Shown piece by piece: positions 1-9,402 of a DNA stretch of 64,000 nt. This DNA is from Blastococcus sp. VKM Ac-2987 (GTDB taxonomy: Bacteria > Actinomycetota > Actinomycetes > Mycobacteriales > Geodermatophilaceae): positions 124,001-188,000 of the forward strand of contig NZ_JAPVBG010000001.1 of NCBI RefSeq assembly GCF_026967805.1, in the 5' to 3' direction. Position 1 is the stretch's first letter. Each line of letters starts with the position of its first letter. The position numbers and the translations under genes were made by a program. The notes under the pieces are model-generated. The model had not been told where the DNA came from. It saw nothing but the letters and a program-made list of their open reading frames with translations, and searched no databases.

Positions 1-1052
1 CCCGCGTTGCGCACCCGCAGCGCCACCTCGCGGGGTCGCTGAGTCTGGATCTCCAGGTGCTCGGCGGCGTAGGCGTCCACCACGCGCAGGCCGGCGTCCA
101 GGTCGTCGACCAGCACGACGCCGGACTGGCTGCCGTCCAGCGCGGTGCGGATCCGGTCGGAGTGCTTCGTGGCGTCCACCTGCCCGGGCACCAGCGCGAG
201 GACGGCGTCGGCCAGCTCCTCGCTGGTGGTGACGAGCACCGCGCCGGCGAGGGGATCGTGCTCGGCCTGGCTGATCAGGTCGGCCGCCACGTGCCCCGGG
301 TCGGCGGTGTCGTCGGCGAGGATGGCCACCTCCGTGGGGCCGGCCTCGGAGTCGATGCCGATCAGCCCGCGCAGCAGCCGCTTGGCGGCGGTCACGTACA
401 CGTTGCCGGGGCCGGTGACCATGTCGACCGGCTCGCAGGACCCGGCGCCGTACCCGAAGACGGCGATGGCCTGCGCGCCGCCGACGGCGTAGACCTCGGT
501 GACCCCGAGCAGCGCGCACGCGGCGAGCACGCCCGGGTCGGGCAGGCCGCCGTGGTCGCGCTGCGGCGGGGAGGCCACGGCGATCGACTCGACGCCGGCG
601 ATCTGCGCGGGCACCACGTTCATGACCACGCTGGACAGCAGCGGCGCCAGCCCGCCGGGCACGTACAGCCCCACGCGGCGGACCGGCAGCCAGCGCTCGG
701 TCACGCTGCCGCCGCCGACGACCTGCGTGGTGACGTCGGTGCGGCGCTGGTCGGCGTGCACCTTCCGGACCCGGGAGATCGCCTCCTCGAGCGCCTCGCG
801 CAGCGTCGGGTCGCACTCGGCCAGCGCCCGGTCCAGCGCCTCCTGCGGCACGGCGAAGTCCTCGGCGTCCACCCCGTCGAGCCGGGCGGTGATCTCCCGC
901 ACCGCCTGGGCGCCCCGGATCCGCACGTCCTCGCAGAGCGGCCGGACGGTGGCCATGACCGAGTCGATGTCGGTGGCGGCCCGCGGCAGCAGGCCGGCGA
1001 GCTCGCGGACGCCGGGCAGCGCGGTTCCGCGCAGGTCGATGCGGGCGAGCAC
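1..1052 (-). CDS. hisD: Histidinol dehydrogenase, C-terminus cut by window edge
   Basis: Catalyses the last two steps of histidine synthesis (L-histidinol to L-histidine, NAD-dependent, zinc enzyme). About 350 codons are visible. The zinc-ligand stretch SQAEHD lies near residue 262 and the catalytic AEHLEI near residue 333; both match the HisD family. The remaining C-terminal part, with the last zinc ligands, lies beyond position 1. The GTG start at 1052 has a GGAGG seven bases upstream. A TACGCT hexamer at 1108-1113 on this strand could be its -10 box. It is transcribed away from the LON-domain gene at 1183. hisD is a known neighbour of dnaE1 in actinobacteria. Confidence is high. Confidence 0.95.
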   Translation of the reverse strand, partial: MLARIDLRGTALPGVRELAGLLPRAATDIDSVMATVRPLCEDVRIRGAQAVREITARLDGVDAEDFAVPQEALDRALAECDPTLREALEEAISRVRKVHADQRRTDVTTQVVGGGSVTERWLPVRRVGLYVPGGLAPLLSSVVMNVVPAQIAGVESIAVASPPQRDHGGLPDPGVLAACALLGVTEVYAVGGAQAIAVFGYGAGSCEPVDMVTGPGNVYVTAAKRLLRGLIGIDSEAGPTEVAILADDTADPGHVAADLISQAEHDPLAGAVLVTTSEELADAVLALVPGQVDATKHSDRIRTALDGSQSGVVLVDDLDAGLRVVDAYAAEHLEIQTQRPREVALRVRNA

Positions 1053-1169
1053 GGATGCCTCCGGGGGTGGGCGGGACGAGTCGCTGGCGTGGGCCGACGC
1101 GGCCTCCAGCGTAGCCAGCGCCGCCCGCCGCGCCCGGGGCGCCCGGGCGGGCGGTGGGCCCGCGACCCG

Positions 1170-1175
1170 TACGCT
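1170..1175 (+). promoter_or_regulatory. -10 box for a leaderless start
   Basis: TACGCT (TANNNT type) ends seven bases before the ATG at 1183, so transcription would begin at or next to the start codon. No Shine-Dalgarno sequence is seen in front of that ATG. Leaderless starts with this geometry are common in actinobacteria. Confidence 0.5.
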
Positions 1176-1182
1176 TGCCCGG

Positions 1183-1983
1183 ATGGGTGAGCTGATCCCG
1201 CTGTTCCCGCTGGGACGGCCGCTGTTCCCCGGGGTCGTGCTGCCCCTGCAGATCTTCGAGCCCCGGTACCGCCGGCTGATGCGCGACCTGATGGACCTGC
1301 CCGAGCACGGGGACCGGCGCTTCTTCGGCGTCGTGGCCATCCGGCAGGGCTGGGAGGTCGAGCACGTCTCGCCGGCCGCGGCGCTCTACGACATCGGCTG
1401 CACCGCGCGGCTGCAGCGGATCCAGCCCCAGGCCGACGGCGGCTTCCGGATCCTCACCGTGGGCGGCGAGCGGTTCCGCCTGCTCGACGTCGTCGTCGGC
1501 GACGACCCGCCCTACCTGCAGGCCGAGGTGGAGTGGCTCGCCGAGGAGGAGGCCGCCGAGGAGGCGGCCGGCGACGCCGAGGCGGTCACCGACGGCACCG
1601 GCCCGCCGGCGCCGCCCGCCGACGAGGTGGCCACCTCGGTGGCCCGCGGCTCGCTGGACGTGCTCGCCCACGGGGTGGGCGACCTGTTCACCCGCTACGT
1701 GTCGGAGGTGTCGGCGCTGGGCGCCGGGGCCCAGGGGGACGGTGTGGAGGCCGCGGTGCGCCTCGCCGCCGCGGCCGACGACCCGGAGGCGCTGTCGTGG
1801 CTGGTCGCGTCCTCGGCGCTGCTGACGACGGAGGACCGGCAGGCCCTGCTGGCGGAGTCCGCGACCCGCCGGCGGCTGGCGGCGGAGTCCCGCCTGCTGC
1901 GCCGCGAGCTGACGCTGCTGCAGACCCTCGGCGCGGTGCCCGCGCCGCTGCAGCAGTTCGCCACCCCGATGACGGTGAACTGA
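1183..1983 (+). CDS. LON N-terminal (substrate-binding) domain protein
   Basis: A 266-residue stand-alone LON substrate-binding domain protein. The N-terminus ([26 protein letters not shown]) matches the first strands of the Lon N domain; here split as IPLFPLG and PLQIFEPRY. There is no AAA ATPase and no Ser-Lys protease part, so it is not a Lon protease. The middle carries an acidic Ala/Glu stretch (about residues 115-140). The C-terminus is an all-helical Leu/Arg-rich region. In actinobacteria such proteins lie next to hisD; the molecular role is unknown. The start is the ATG eight bases after a TACGCT box, probably leaderless. It converges on the next gene with only seven bases between the stop codons. 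Confidence 0.85.
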   Translation: MGELIPLFPLGRPLFPGVVLPLQIFEPRYRRLMRDLMDLPEHGDRRFFGVVAIRQGWEVEHVSPAAALYDIGCTARLQRIQPQADGGFRILTVGGERFRLLDVVVGDDPPYLQAEVEWLAEEEAAEEAAGDAEAVTDGTGPPAPPADEVATSVARGSLDVLAHGVGDLFTRYVSEVSALGAGAQGDGVEAAVRLAAAADDPEALSWLVASSALLTTEDRQALLAESATRRRLAAESRLLRRELTLLQTLGAVPAPLQQFATPMTVN

Positions 1984-1990
1984 ACCTGGG

Positions 1991-2605
1991 TCAGGCTCCC
2001 GGCGGGACGGCGGTGTACCCGCCGGGGACGGCGTCGTCGCGGCCTACCCGGCCGAGGCCGTCGTCCGCGGCCACCAGCACGCACCCCAGGTAGACCAGCA
2101 GCGCGGCGAACGGCGCGGCGGCCAGCCCGGGCAGCGAGCCCAGCACCAGGCCCGTGCTCAGCCGGGCGCCGACGACGGCGAGCTCGGCCTCGCTCGGCGA
2201 GGGGGCCAGCAGCTCGCCGGTCTGCCAGGCGACCAGCGCCGCCAGCGACGTCCCCAGCGCGAGGACGACCAGCATGCCGACGCCGCGGCCGCGCCGCAGC
2301 CGCCACGCGAACGCACCGGCGAGCAGGCCCAGGCCGATCAGCACCAGGACCAGCACGGCGTCGTCGCCGATCCGCAGCTCCCCCGACGGGGTGCCCACGG
2401 CGACCGGCCCGAGGTCGGTCACCTGGAACTCGGCGCGCGGGGCCAGGGCCCACCAGAGCAGCCCGGCGGGGATGCCGGCCAGCACGAGCGCGAGCAGCAG
2501 CGGCCGCCCCACGTGCATGTCCTGCCGGACCTCCGGCCAGCCGCGCCAGTAGGCGTGCGGCGGCACCCCGGGGAACGGTCGGAACATCGGCGGTGGGGTG
2601 CTCAC
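1991..2605 (-). CDS. DUF2567-like membrane protein
   Basis: A protein of about 204 residues with four predicted membrane helices (LLLALVLAGIPAGLLWWAL, VLVLVLIGLGLLAGAFA, MLVVLALGTSLAALVAW, and a Gly/Ala/Leu-rich last one). The pattern resembles actinobacterial DUF2567 proteins, which have no known function. The start is uncertain: TTG at 2620, GTG at 2605 and ATG at 2587 are all in frame and none has a clear ribosome site; GTG is taken here. It lies 67 bases after dnaE1 on the same strand and may be read from the same transcript. The family assignment is by eye and only moderately sure. Confidence 0.7.
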   Translation of the reverse strand: MSTPPPMFRPFPGVPPHAYWRGWPEVRQDMHVGRPLLLALVLAGIPAGLLWWALAPRAEFQVTDLGPVAVGTPSGELRIGDDAVLVLVLIGLGLLAGAFAWRLRRGRGVGMLVVLALGTSLAALVAWQTGELLAPSPSEAELAVVGARLSTGLVLGSLPGLAAAPFAALLVYLGCVLVAADDGLGRVGRDDAVPGGYTAVPPGA

Positions 2606-2672
2606 CGGTCCAGTGAACAACGGCGATCGGCGCGGGCGGTCCGCACCCCCGGGCGACCGGGGGCCGGCCCGC

Positions 2673-5600
2673 TCAGAGGATCGCCACGCTGGTGGGGCCC
2701 AGCAGGGCCTTGATGTCGCCCATCAGCGCCGTGCTGGGCCGCACCCGGAGCCCCTGGTCCAGGCGCAGCACGGTCTCCCGGCTGCCGTTGACCAGCTTGA
2801 GCTGCACCTCGGTGGTGCCGGGGTGGCTGCCCAGGACCTCGCGCAGGCGCTCGACGACCGGCGGGGTGCAGCGGGCGGCCGCCATCGAGACCAGCACCGG
2901 GCCGCGCGGGCCCTCGGTCAGCTCGGGGACGGTGACCTCGGAGCCGAAGAGGGAGGGCTGGTCGTCGCGCCGGCTGATCCGGCCCTTGACCACGACGATC
3001 TGGTCGCGGACGACCTTCTCCGACACCTCGGCCCACGTCTTGGGGAAGAAGAGCACCTCGATGCCGGACTCGAGGTCCTCCAGAGTGGCGATCGCCCACG
3101 GCGCGCCCTGCTTGTTCGTCCGCGGGGAGACCGCGGTGAGGATGCCGGCGATCGTGACGTTGGCGCCGTCCTCGACCCCGCCGGCGTTGATCTCGGCGAT
3201 CGGGGTGTCGGCGTGCGAGGTGAGCACGTGCTCGACGCCGTGCAGCGGGTGGTCGGAGACGTAGAGGCCGAGCATGTCGCGCTCGAACATCAGCCGCTCG
3301 CTCTTCGACCAGTCCGCCGTGGGGATGGTGATGTCGAGGGCCCCGGCGAACGGGTCGTCGGCGGCGTCGTCGGCGCCGAAGCTGCCGAAGAGGTCGAACT
3401 GGCCCTCGGCCTCCTTGCGCTTGAGCCCCATCGCCGAGTCGACCGCCTGCGCGTGGACGGCGACGATGCCCTGCCGCGAGTGGCCCAGCGAGTCGAACGC
3501 GCCGGCCTTGGCGAGGGACTCGATGACCTTCTTGTTGCAGGCCACCGTGTCGATCTTGCGCATGAAGTCGGCGAAGTCCTTGAACGCGCCCTTCTCCTCG
3601 CGGGCCCGGACGATCGACTCCACGACGTTGGTCCCGACGTTGCGCACCGATGCCAGGCCGAAGCGGACGTCGGTGCCGACGGCGGTGAAGTCCCAGGAGG
3701 ACTCGTTGACGTCCGGCGGGAGCACCTTGATGCCCATCCGGCGGCACTCGGCCAGGTAGATCGGCCGGCGGTCCTTGTCGTCGCCGACGCTGGTGAGCAG
3801 CCCGGCCATGTACTCGGCCGGGTAGTTGGCCTTGAGGAACGCCGTCCAGTACGAGACCAGGCCGTAGGCGGCCGAGTGGGCCTTGTTGAACGCGTAGTCG
3901 GCGAACGGGACGAGGATGTCCCACAGCGTCTTGACGGCCGCGGCGGAGAAGCCGTTGGCCTTCATCCCGGCCTCGAACCCGACGAACTCGGCGTCCAGGA
4001 CCGACTTCTTCTTCTTGCCCATCGCGCGGCGCAGCAGGTCGGCCTTGCCGAGCGAGTACCCGGCGACCTTCTGCGCGATCGCCATGACCTGCTCCTGGTA
4101 GACGATCAGGCCGTAGGTCTGCCCGAGGATCTCCGCCAGCGGTTCGGCGAGCTCGGGGTGGATCGGCGTGATCTCCTGCTGGCCGTTCTTGCGCAGCGCG
4201 TAGTTGGTGTGCGAGTTCGCACCCATCGGGCCGGGCCGGTAGAGCGCGCCGACGGCGGAGATGTCCTCGAAGTTGTCCGGCCGCATGAGCCGCAGCAGCG
4301 AGCGCATCGGCCCGCCGTCGAACTGGAAGACGCCGAGGGTGTCGCCGCGGGAGAGCAGCGCGTAGGTGTTCGGGTCGGTGAGGTCCTTGCTGAGCTCGTC
4401 GAGGTCGATCGGCTCCTTGCCGTTCAGCACGATGTTGCGCAGCGCGTCGTCGATCACCGTGAGGTTGCGCAGCCCCAGGAAGTCCATCTTCAGCAGGCCG
4501 AGCGTCTCGCAGGTCGGGTAGTCGAACTGCGTGATGACCGCGCCGTCGGCCTCGCGCCGCATGATCGGGATGCTGTCGATCAGCGGGTAGCGGCCGATGA
4601 TCACGCCGGCGGCGTGCACGCCCCACTGGCGCTTCAGACCCTCGAGCTTGCGGGCCTGGTCGACGACCTCGGCCGCGCCCGGGTCGGACTCGTAGCGGGC
4701 GCGGAACTCCGCGGCCTCCTTGTAGCGCGGGTGGGCCGGGTCGAAGACCCCCGACAGCGGGATGCCCTTGCCCATCACGTCCGGCGGCATGAGCTTGGTC
4801 AGCTCGTCACCCACCGAGTAGGGGCGGTCGAGCACGCGGGCGGCGTCCTTGATCGCGGCCTTCGCCTTGATCGTGCCGTAGGTGACGATCTGGCTGACCC
4901 GCTCCTCGCCGTACTTCTGCGAGACGTACTGGATGACCTCGCCGCGGCGGCGGTCGTCGAAGTCGATGTCGACGTCGGGCATGGAGACGCGCTCGGGGTT
5001 GAGGAAGCGCTCGAAGATCAGGCCGTGGGCCAGCGGGTCGAGGTCGGTGATGCCCATGGCGAAGGCGGCCAGCGAGCCGGCGGCCGAGCCACGGCCCGGG
5101 CCGACGCGGATGCCGTTGTCCTTGGCCCAGTTGATGAAGTCGGCGACCACGAGGAAGTACCCCGGGAAGCCCATCTGGCAGATGATCCCGGTCTCGTAGT
5201 CGGCCTGCTTGCGGACGTGGTCAGGGATGCCGTTCGGGTAGCGCTTGTGCAGGCCGCGCTCGACCTCCTTGACGAACCAGGAGGTCTCGTCCTCCCCCGG
5301 CGGCAGCGGGAAGCGCGGCATCAGGTCGGCGCCCTCGGTGAAGGTCACCTCGCACTGCTCGGCGATGACCAGCGTGTTGTCGCAGGCCTCGCGCAGGTCA
5401 CCGGGGAACAGCGCCCGCATCTCGGCCGCGGACTTCAGGTAGTAGCCGTCGCCGTTGAACTTGAAGCGGTTGGGCTCGTTGAGCCGGGAGCCGGTCTGGA
5501 TGCACAGCAGGGCGTCGTGGGCGTCGGCGTCCTCCTTGTGCGTGTAGTGCAGGTCGTTGGTGGCCAGCAGCGGGATGCCGAGGTCCTTGGCGATGGCCAG

Positions 5601-6239
5601 CAGCGCCGGGCGGGTCTTCTTCTCGATGGACAGCCCGTGGTCCATCAGCTCGGCGTAGAAGTTCTCCCGGCCGAAGATGTCCTGGAAGTCCGCGGCCGCC
5701 TGGCGCGCCCTGTCCTCCTTGCCGGCGCGCAGCCACATGTTCACCTCGCCCGAGGGGCAGCCGGTGGTGGCGATCAGGCCCTTGCCGTAGCGCTCCAGCA
5801 GGTCGCGGTCGAAGCGGGGCTTGCGGTACTGCCCCTCGAGGCTGGCCAGCGAGGAGATGCGGAACAGGTTGTGCATGCCCTCGGTGGTGCGGGCCAGCAG
5901 CGTCATGTGGGTGTAGGCGGCCTTGCCCCGGTTGGACCCGCCGTCACCCTCCTCGTCGAGCAGCTTGTCGCCGAAGTCGAACGGTGCGCGGTCGAACCGG
6001 GAGCCGGGCGTGTAGTAGCCCTCCATCCCGATGATCGGCTTCACGCCGGCGCCCTTGGCCTGCTTGTAGAAGTCGTAGGCGCCGAAGACGTTGCCGTGGT
6101 CGGTCATCGCCAGCGCTGGCATGCCCTGGGCGGCCGCGGCCGCGGTGACCTCCGGCAGCTTCGCCGCGCCGTCCAGCATCGAGTACTCGGTGTGCACGTG
6201 CAGGTGCACGAAGTTCTCTTCGCGGGACGGGCTGCTCAC
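2673..6239 (-). CDS. dnaE1: DNA polymerase III alpha subunit (replicative)
   Basis: The main replicative polymerase, 1188 residues, normal length for actinobacterial DnaE1. The PHP domain begins at once with HVHTEYSMLDG, and the palm motif PDVDIDF is at residues 421-427 with its metal-binding aspartates at 424 and 426. The third-Asp region (KMDFLGLR) follows. An OB-fold-like part near the C-terminus (WAIATLEDLESGIEVLFFP) and a final beta-clamp or tau-binding region complete it. No intein interrupts the palm motifs. The start is GTG at 6239, with GAGGAG about eleven bases upstream. A second, SOS-linked alpha subunit (dnaE2) is at 56.2-60.0 kb, so both polymerases are present. Confidence 0.97.
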   Translation of the reverse strand: MSSPSREENFVHLHVHTEYSMLDGAAKLPEVTAAAAAQGMPALAMTDHGNVFGAYDFYKQAKGAGVKPIIGMEGYYTPGSRFDRAPFDFGDKLLDEEGDGGSNRGKAAYTHMTLLARTTEGMHNLFRISSLASLEGQYRKPRFDRDLLERYGKGLIATTGCPSGEVNMWLRAGKEDRARQAAADFQDIFGRENFYAELMDHGLSIEKKTRPALLAIAKDLGIPLLATNDLHYTHKEDADAHDALLCIQTGSRLNEPNRFKFNGDGYYLKSAAEMRALFPGDLREACDNTLVIAEQCEVTFTEGADLMPRFPLPPGEDETSWFVKEVERGLHKRYPNGIPDHVRKQADYETGIICQMGFPGYFLVVADFINWAKDNGIRVGPGRGSAAGSLAAFAMGITDLDPLAHGLIFERFLNPERVSMPDVDIDFDDRRRGEVIQYVSQKYGEERVSQIVTYGTIKAKAAIKDAARVLDRPYSVGDELTKLMPPDVMGKGIPLSGVFDPAHPRYKEAAEFRARYESDPGAAEVVDQARKLEGLKRQWGVHAAGVIIGRYPLIDSIPIMRREADGAVITQFDYPTCETLGLLKMDFLGLRNLTVIDDALRNIVLNGKEPIDLDELSKDLTDPNTYALLSRGDTLGVFQFDGGPMRSLLRLMRPDNFEDISAVGALYRPGPMGANSHTNYALRKNGQQEITPIHPELAEPLAEILGQTYGLIVYQEQVMAIAQKVAGYSLGKADLLRRAMGKKKKSVLDAEFVGFEAGMKANGFSAAAVKTLWDILVPFADYAFNKAHSAAYGLVSYWTAFLKANYPAEYMAGLLTSVGDDKDRRPIYLAECRRMGIKVLPPDVNESSWDFTAVGTDVRFGLASVRNVGTNVVESIVRAREEKGAFKDFADFMRKIDTVACNKKVIESLAKAGAFDSLGHSRQGIVAVHAQAVDSAMGLKRKEAEGQFDLFGSFGADDAADDPFAGALDITIPTADWSKSERLMFERDMLGLYVSDHPLHGVEHVLTSHADTPIAEINAGGVEDGANVTIAGILTAVSPRTNKQGAPWAIATLEDLESGIEVLFFPKTWAEVSEKVVRDQIVVVKGRISRRDDQPSLFGSEVTVPELTEGPRGPVLVSMAAARCTPPVVERLREVLGSHPGTTEVQLKLVNGSRETVLRLDQGLRVRPSTALMGDIKALLGPTSVAIL

Positions 6240-6438
6240 GGTGCGGGGTGCTCCTCACGGGTCTCGCCGGCCCGGCCGGCGCGGGGGCGGGCGGGGTCGA
6301 CGGGGTGGATCTCATGACCGGCGGGGAAGGCCGTTCGGCGGTGACTCTCCAGCGGGAACCGGTGCCCCGATCCTCGCACCTCGACAGGTCTACCGGCGAC
6401 CACCGACAGAACGTGTCTCGGCGATCCGGACCACTCCG

Positions 6439-6903
6439 TCACACGGTTCCCGCAGGCCCCCGGCCCAGCTCGCGCCGCATGGTGACGTGGGCGATCCCGG
6501 CCTCCTCGTAGACCTCGCCCACGGCCGCGTACCCGGCGCGCTCGTAGAACCGCCGGGCCGGCAGCTGTGCGTGCAGCTCGACCCCGGTCGCCCCGAGCCG
6601 GGTCGCCTGGCGGTGCAGCTCGTCGAGCACCGCGGCGCCGTGCCCCCTGCCCCGGACCTCGGCCGCGGCGGCCATCCGGCCGATCCGGGCCGTCGCGCCG
6701 TCGACCAGCAGCCGCCCGGTGGCCACCACCCGCCCGGCGTCGTCCCGGCTGAGCACGTGCACCGCCGTCGCGTCGGCGGCGTCCTGCTCGATCTCCGGCG
6801 GAACACCCTGCTCGTCCACGAACACGCGGGTGCGCAGCGCGGCGACCTCGGGCCAGTCGGCGGCGGTCGCGACCTGCGCGGTGGGGCTCGGCACGGCGTC
6901 CAT
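6439..6903 (-). CDS. GNAT family N-acetyltransferase
   Basis: A 154-residue single-domain GNAT acetyltransferase. The acetyl-CoA binding motif is EVRGRGHGAAVL, close to the family Q/R-x-x-G-x-G/A pattern. The N-terminal part (LRTRVFVDEQGVPPEIEQD) resembles ElaA-type GNATs, and the C-terminal RRFYERAGYAAVGEVYEEAG is the usual last strand and helix. The substrate is unknown. The ATG at 6903 directly follows the CPBP protease gene (15 bases between them), so the two are probably cotranscribed. The 199 bases between this gene and dnaE1 hold no other gene that I can see and probably carry the dnaE1 promoter. Confidence 0.85.
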   Translation of the reverse strand: MDAVPSPTAQVATAADWPEVAALRTRVFVDEQGVPPEIEQDAADATAVHVLSRDDAGRVVATGRLLVDGATARIGRMAAAAEVRGRGHGAAVLDELHRQATRLGATGVELHAQLPARRFYERAGYAAVGEVYEEAGIAHVTMRRELGRGPAGTV

Positions 6904-6918
6904 CCTGCCGACCGCGGC

Positions 6919-7722
6919 TCAGCCGCCCGCGTCCCCCTCCGCGCCGGCGGCCGCGGCGGGCAGGGCGCTGGCCGGCACCAGCAGGAACCGGAGGTCGATC
7001 ACCGCGTGCAGCAGCACCGGCAGCAGCAGCGAGCCGGTGTCCAGGTAGAGCGCCGCCATCACCCCGCCGAGGACGCCGGTGAGCACGACGCCCGCGCGGC
7101 CCTGGTAGGCGTGCGCCAGCCCGAAGGCGACGGCGGCGGCCAGGACCAGCACGACCGACGGCGCCCCGCCGACCAGGGCCGAGAGCACGGCGAGGAAGAA
7201 GCCGCGGTACAGCCACTCCTCGCAGACGCCGGCGGTGACGCCGACGACGCTGAACAGCCGCCGCTCGCCGGCCGTGCGCGGCAGCAGCGCCAGCGTCGAC
7301 TGCCCCGGCGGCTCGGCGTGCCGGCCCTCCCCCGGCCGGCGCGACGGCCGGGTCATCTCCAGCAGGGCGCCCGAGCGCAGCTGGCGGGTGGAGGCGACGA
7401 CGAACAGCAGCAGCAGGACGACGACGGCCGCGGACACCGGTCCGGGCCACTCGCGCGGCCAGACCAGACCGACGGCCGCGGCGTCGACCCCGGGGGCGGA
7501 CAGCCAGACGACGAACGCGACGACCGCCAGTCCCCACTCGAGCACCAGCAGCCGCCGGTAGAACGAGCGGCGGGCCCCCGCGTCGGTGCGCAGCCGGCCC
7601 TCGAACCGGCGGTGCAGCACGTGCCCGACCGCGGGCTCCCCCACCACCAGGTAGACGGCCACCACGACCGCGGCCAGCGCCGCGGGGCCGAAGTCGGCGA
7701 GGGAGGCCGGCAGCGCCGTCAC
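6919..7722 (-). CDS. CPBP family intramembrane metalloprotease
   Basis: A 267-residue polytopic membrane protein of the CPBP (CAAX protease / bacteriocin-processing, ABI) family. The motif EExxxR is present as CEEWLYRGF (Glu168-Glu169), followed by the second motif FGLAHAYQG and a third with a conserved His in LLHAVIDLRF. About seven hydrophobic helices are visible. In other bacteria such proteins process peptides or confer self-immunity; the substrate here cannot be told. It lies 10 bases downstream of the pseudouridine synthase gene on the same strand, so the two are probably cotranscribed with lspA. Confidence 0.85.
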   Translation of the reverse strand: MTALPASLADFGPAALAAVVVAVYLVVGEPAVGHVLHRRFEGRLRTDAGARRSFYRRLLVLEWGLAVVAFVVWLSAPGVDAAAVGLVWPREWPGPVSAAVVVLLLLFVVASTRQLRSGALLEMTRPSRRPGEGRHAEPPGQSTLALLPRTAGERRLFSVVGVTAGVCEEWLYRGFFLAVLSALVGGAPSVVLVLAAAVAFGLAHAYQGRAGVVLTGVLGGVMAALYLDTGSLLLPVLLHAVIDLRFLLVPASALPAAAAGAEGDAGG

Positions 7723-7732
7723 CGGAGGTGCG

Positions 7733-8680
7733 TCAGGCCTCGGCGCGCAGGACGGCCAGCGCGCCGGCGAGGTCGGGCGGGTACTCGCTGGTGAACTCGA
7801 CCCACCGCCCGTCGGCCGGGTGCGGGAAGCCCAGCCGCACCGCGTGCAGCCACTGGCGGGAGACGCCGAGCCTCGCCGCGAGGGTGGGGTCGGCGCCGTA
7901 GGTGGTGTCGCCGACGCAGGGGTGGCGCAGCGCCGAGAAGTGCACGCGGATCTGGTGGGTGCGGCCGGTCTCCAGCCGGATGTCGACCAGGCTGGCGGCG
8001 GCGAAGGCCTCCGTGACCTCGTAGTGGGTGACCGACGGGCGGCCGCCGCTGACGACGGCGAACCGCCAGTCGTGCCGCGGGTGCCGGTCGATCGGTGCGT
8101 CGATGGTGCCGCGCGAGGGATCCGGGTGGCCCTGCACGAGGGCGTGGTAGCCCTTCTCGACCGTGCGCTCCTTGAAGGCGGCCTTCAGCGCGGTGTAGGC
8201 GCGCTCGCTCTTCGCGACGACCATGACGCCGGTGGTGGCGGCGTCCAGCCGGTGCACCACGCCCTGCCGCTCGGCCGCCCCCGACGTCGAGACCCGGTAG
8301 CCGGCCGCCGCGAGACCGCCGATCACCGTGGGCCCGTCCCACCCCGGGCTGGGGTGCGCCGCGACGCCGACCGGCTTGTCCACGACCACCAGGTCGTCGT
8401 CGTCGAACAGGATCGACATGCCCTCGACCGGCCGGGGCGGCGCGGGCTCCCCCGGCGGGGGCGGCAGCTCCACCTCCAGCCAGCTGCCGCCGGTCAGCCG
8501 GTCACCCTTGCCGCGGACGCGGCCGTCGACGAGGACGTGGCCGGCGTCGGCCACCTCGGCGGCGGCGGTGCGGGAGAGGCCGAACAGCCGGGACAGGGCC
8601 TGGTCGACCCGCTGGCCCTCCAGCCCGTCGGGCACCGGGAGGGCCCGGGAGAGGCCGGGAGCGCTGGTCACGGGCTCCAT
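7733..8680 (-). CDS. RluA/RluD-family pseudouridine synthase
   Basis: Converts uridines in ribosomal RNA to pseudouridine. It has an N-terminal S4 RNA-binding domain ([19 protein letters not shown] to [11 protein letters not shown]) and a catalytic domain with the motif HRLDAATTG, in which Asp146 is the expected catalytic residue. Further RluA-family signs are VDKPVG, KGYHALV, and the RTHQIRVH motif near the C-terminus. Length (315 residues) is normal for RluD. The ATG at 8680 is taken as start; GTG at 8671 is a close alternative. It lies 37 bases after lspA, the standard actinobacterial gene pair (as in mycobacteria). Confidence 0.92.
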   Translation of the reverse strand: MEPVTSAPGLSRALPVPDGLEGQRVDQALSRLFGLSRTAAAEVADAGHVLVDGRVRGKGDRLTGGSWLEVELPPPPGEPAPPRPVEGMSILFDDDDLVVVDKPVGVAAHPSPGWDGPTVIGGLAAAGYRVSTSGAAERQGVVHRLDAATTGVMVVAKSERAYTALKAAFKERTVEKGYHALVQGHPDPSRGTIDAPIDRHPRHDWRFAVVSGGRPSVTHYEVTEAFAAASLVDIRLETGRTHQIRVHFSALRHPCVGDTTYGADPTLAARLGVSRQWLHAVRLGFPHPADGRWVEFTSEYPPDLAGALAVLRAEA

Positions 8681-8717
8681 TGTGCGGGTCGGGCGGACCG
8701 GACGGCGGAGCCGTGCC

Positions 8718-9350
8718 TCACGCGGTGCCGGCCCGCTCGTCCGCGCCGCTGCGGGTGCCGTCGAACTCGACGCCCCGGATGGCCAGCAGCACCCCGAGGA
8801 TGCCACCGCAGACGATGGCCGAGTCGGCGACGTTGAAGACCGGGAACACGCTCCCGTCCGGGCCGAAGACCGAGAGGAAGTCGACGACGCCGCCGCGCAG
8901 GAAGCCGGGGTCGCGGAAGATCCGGTCGATCAGGTTGCCCAGCGCCCCGCCGAGCACCAGGCCGAGCGCGACCGCCCAGCCGGTCGACCGCAGCCGGCGG
9001 GCGGTGCGCACGATGACCACCGTCACCACCGCGGCCACCAGGGTGAACAGCACGGTGAAGCCCTCGGCGAAGGAGAACGCCGCCCCGGTGTTGCGCAGCT
9101 GGGTCAGGTACAGCGCCCCGCCCAGGGTGCGGATGTCCTCCCCCGGCTCGATCGTCGCGACCACGACCAGCTTGGTGACCAGGTCGAGCACCAGGACGGT
9201 GGCCGCCAGCGACAGCAGCAGCCGGGTGCGGAGTGGGTGCGGCGGCGCGACGGCGGAGGAGCCGCCGGACGCGTCGTCCGCCGGGTCGACGTGCTCGGAC
9301 AGGAGGGCTCCTCGGCTCGGCAGGGTGGTCGGCGGCGGCCGCGCGACCAT
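8718..9350 (-). CDS. lspA: Signal peptidase II (prolipoprotein peptidase)
   Basis: Cleaves the signal peptide from diacylated prolipoproteins in the membrane. It has four membrane helices, and the two catalytic aspartates are present as Asp142 in GNLIDRI and Asp176 in FNVADSAI, the family signatures. About 55 extra N-terminal residues (Pro/Ala/Ser-rich) precede the first helix, usual for actinobacteria. The ATG at 9350 fits a leaderless start from the TATCGT at 9359-9364. Its clients in this window would include the binding lipoprotein at 14343-15650 and the small lipoprotein at 56028-56213. Confidence 0.95.
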   Translation of the reverse strand: MVARPPPTTLPSRGALLSEHVDPADDASGGSSAVAPPHPLRTRLLLSLAATVLVLDLVTKLVVVATIEPGEDIRTLGGALYLTQLRNTGAAFSFAEGFTVLFTLVAAVVTVVIVRTARRLRSTGWAVALGLVLGGALGNLIDRIFRDPGFLRGGVVDFLSVFGPDGSVFPVFNVADSAIVCGGILGVLLAIRGVEFDGTRSGADERAGTA

Positions 9351-9358
9351 CTCCGTCG

Positions 9359-9364
9359 ACGATA
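9359..9364 (-). promoter_or_regulatory. -10 box of lspA, leaderless geometry
   Basis: TATCGT on the minus strand ends eight bases before the lspA ATG at 9350. A GGAG directly touches the ATG, too close to act as a ribosome site, which favours a leaderless or near-leaderless start. Confidence 0.45.
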
Positions 9365-9402
9365 GCCGCGGGGATCGGCGCCGGGCGGCAGGAGACGGGC
9401 GG

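Noticed and set aside
1183-1983. Lon protease
   Set aside because: Only the N-terminal substrate-binding domain is present; no ATPase or protease part.
2673-6239. Intein in dnaE1
   Set aside because: Length is normal and the polymerase motifs are continuous; no intein splice motifs.
2598-6317. Long open frame on the plus strand opposite dnaE1
   Set aside because: Composed of Arg/Gly/Val/Asp-rich sequence with no family motif; it is the antisense frame of dnaE1, a usual effect of high GC.
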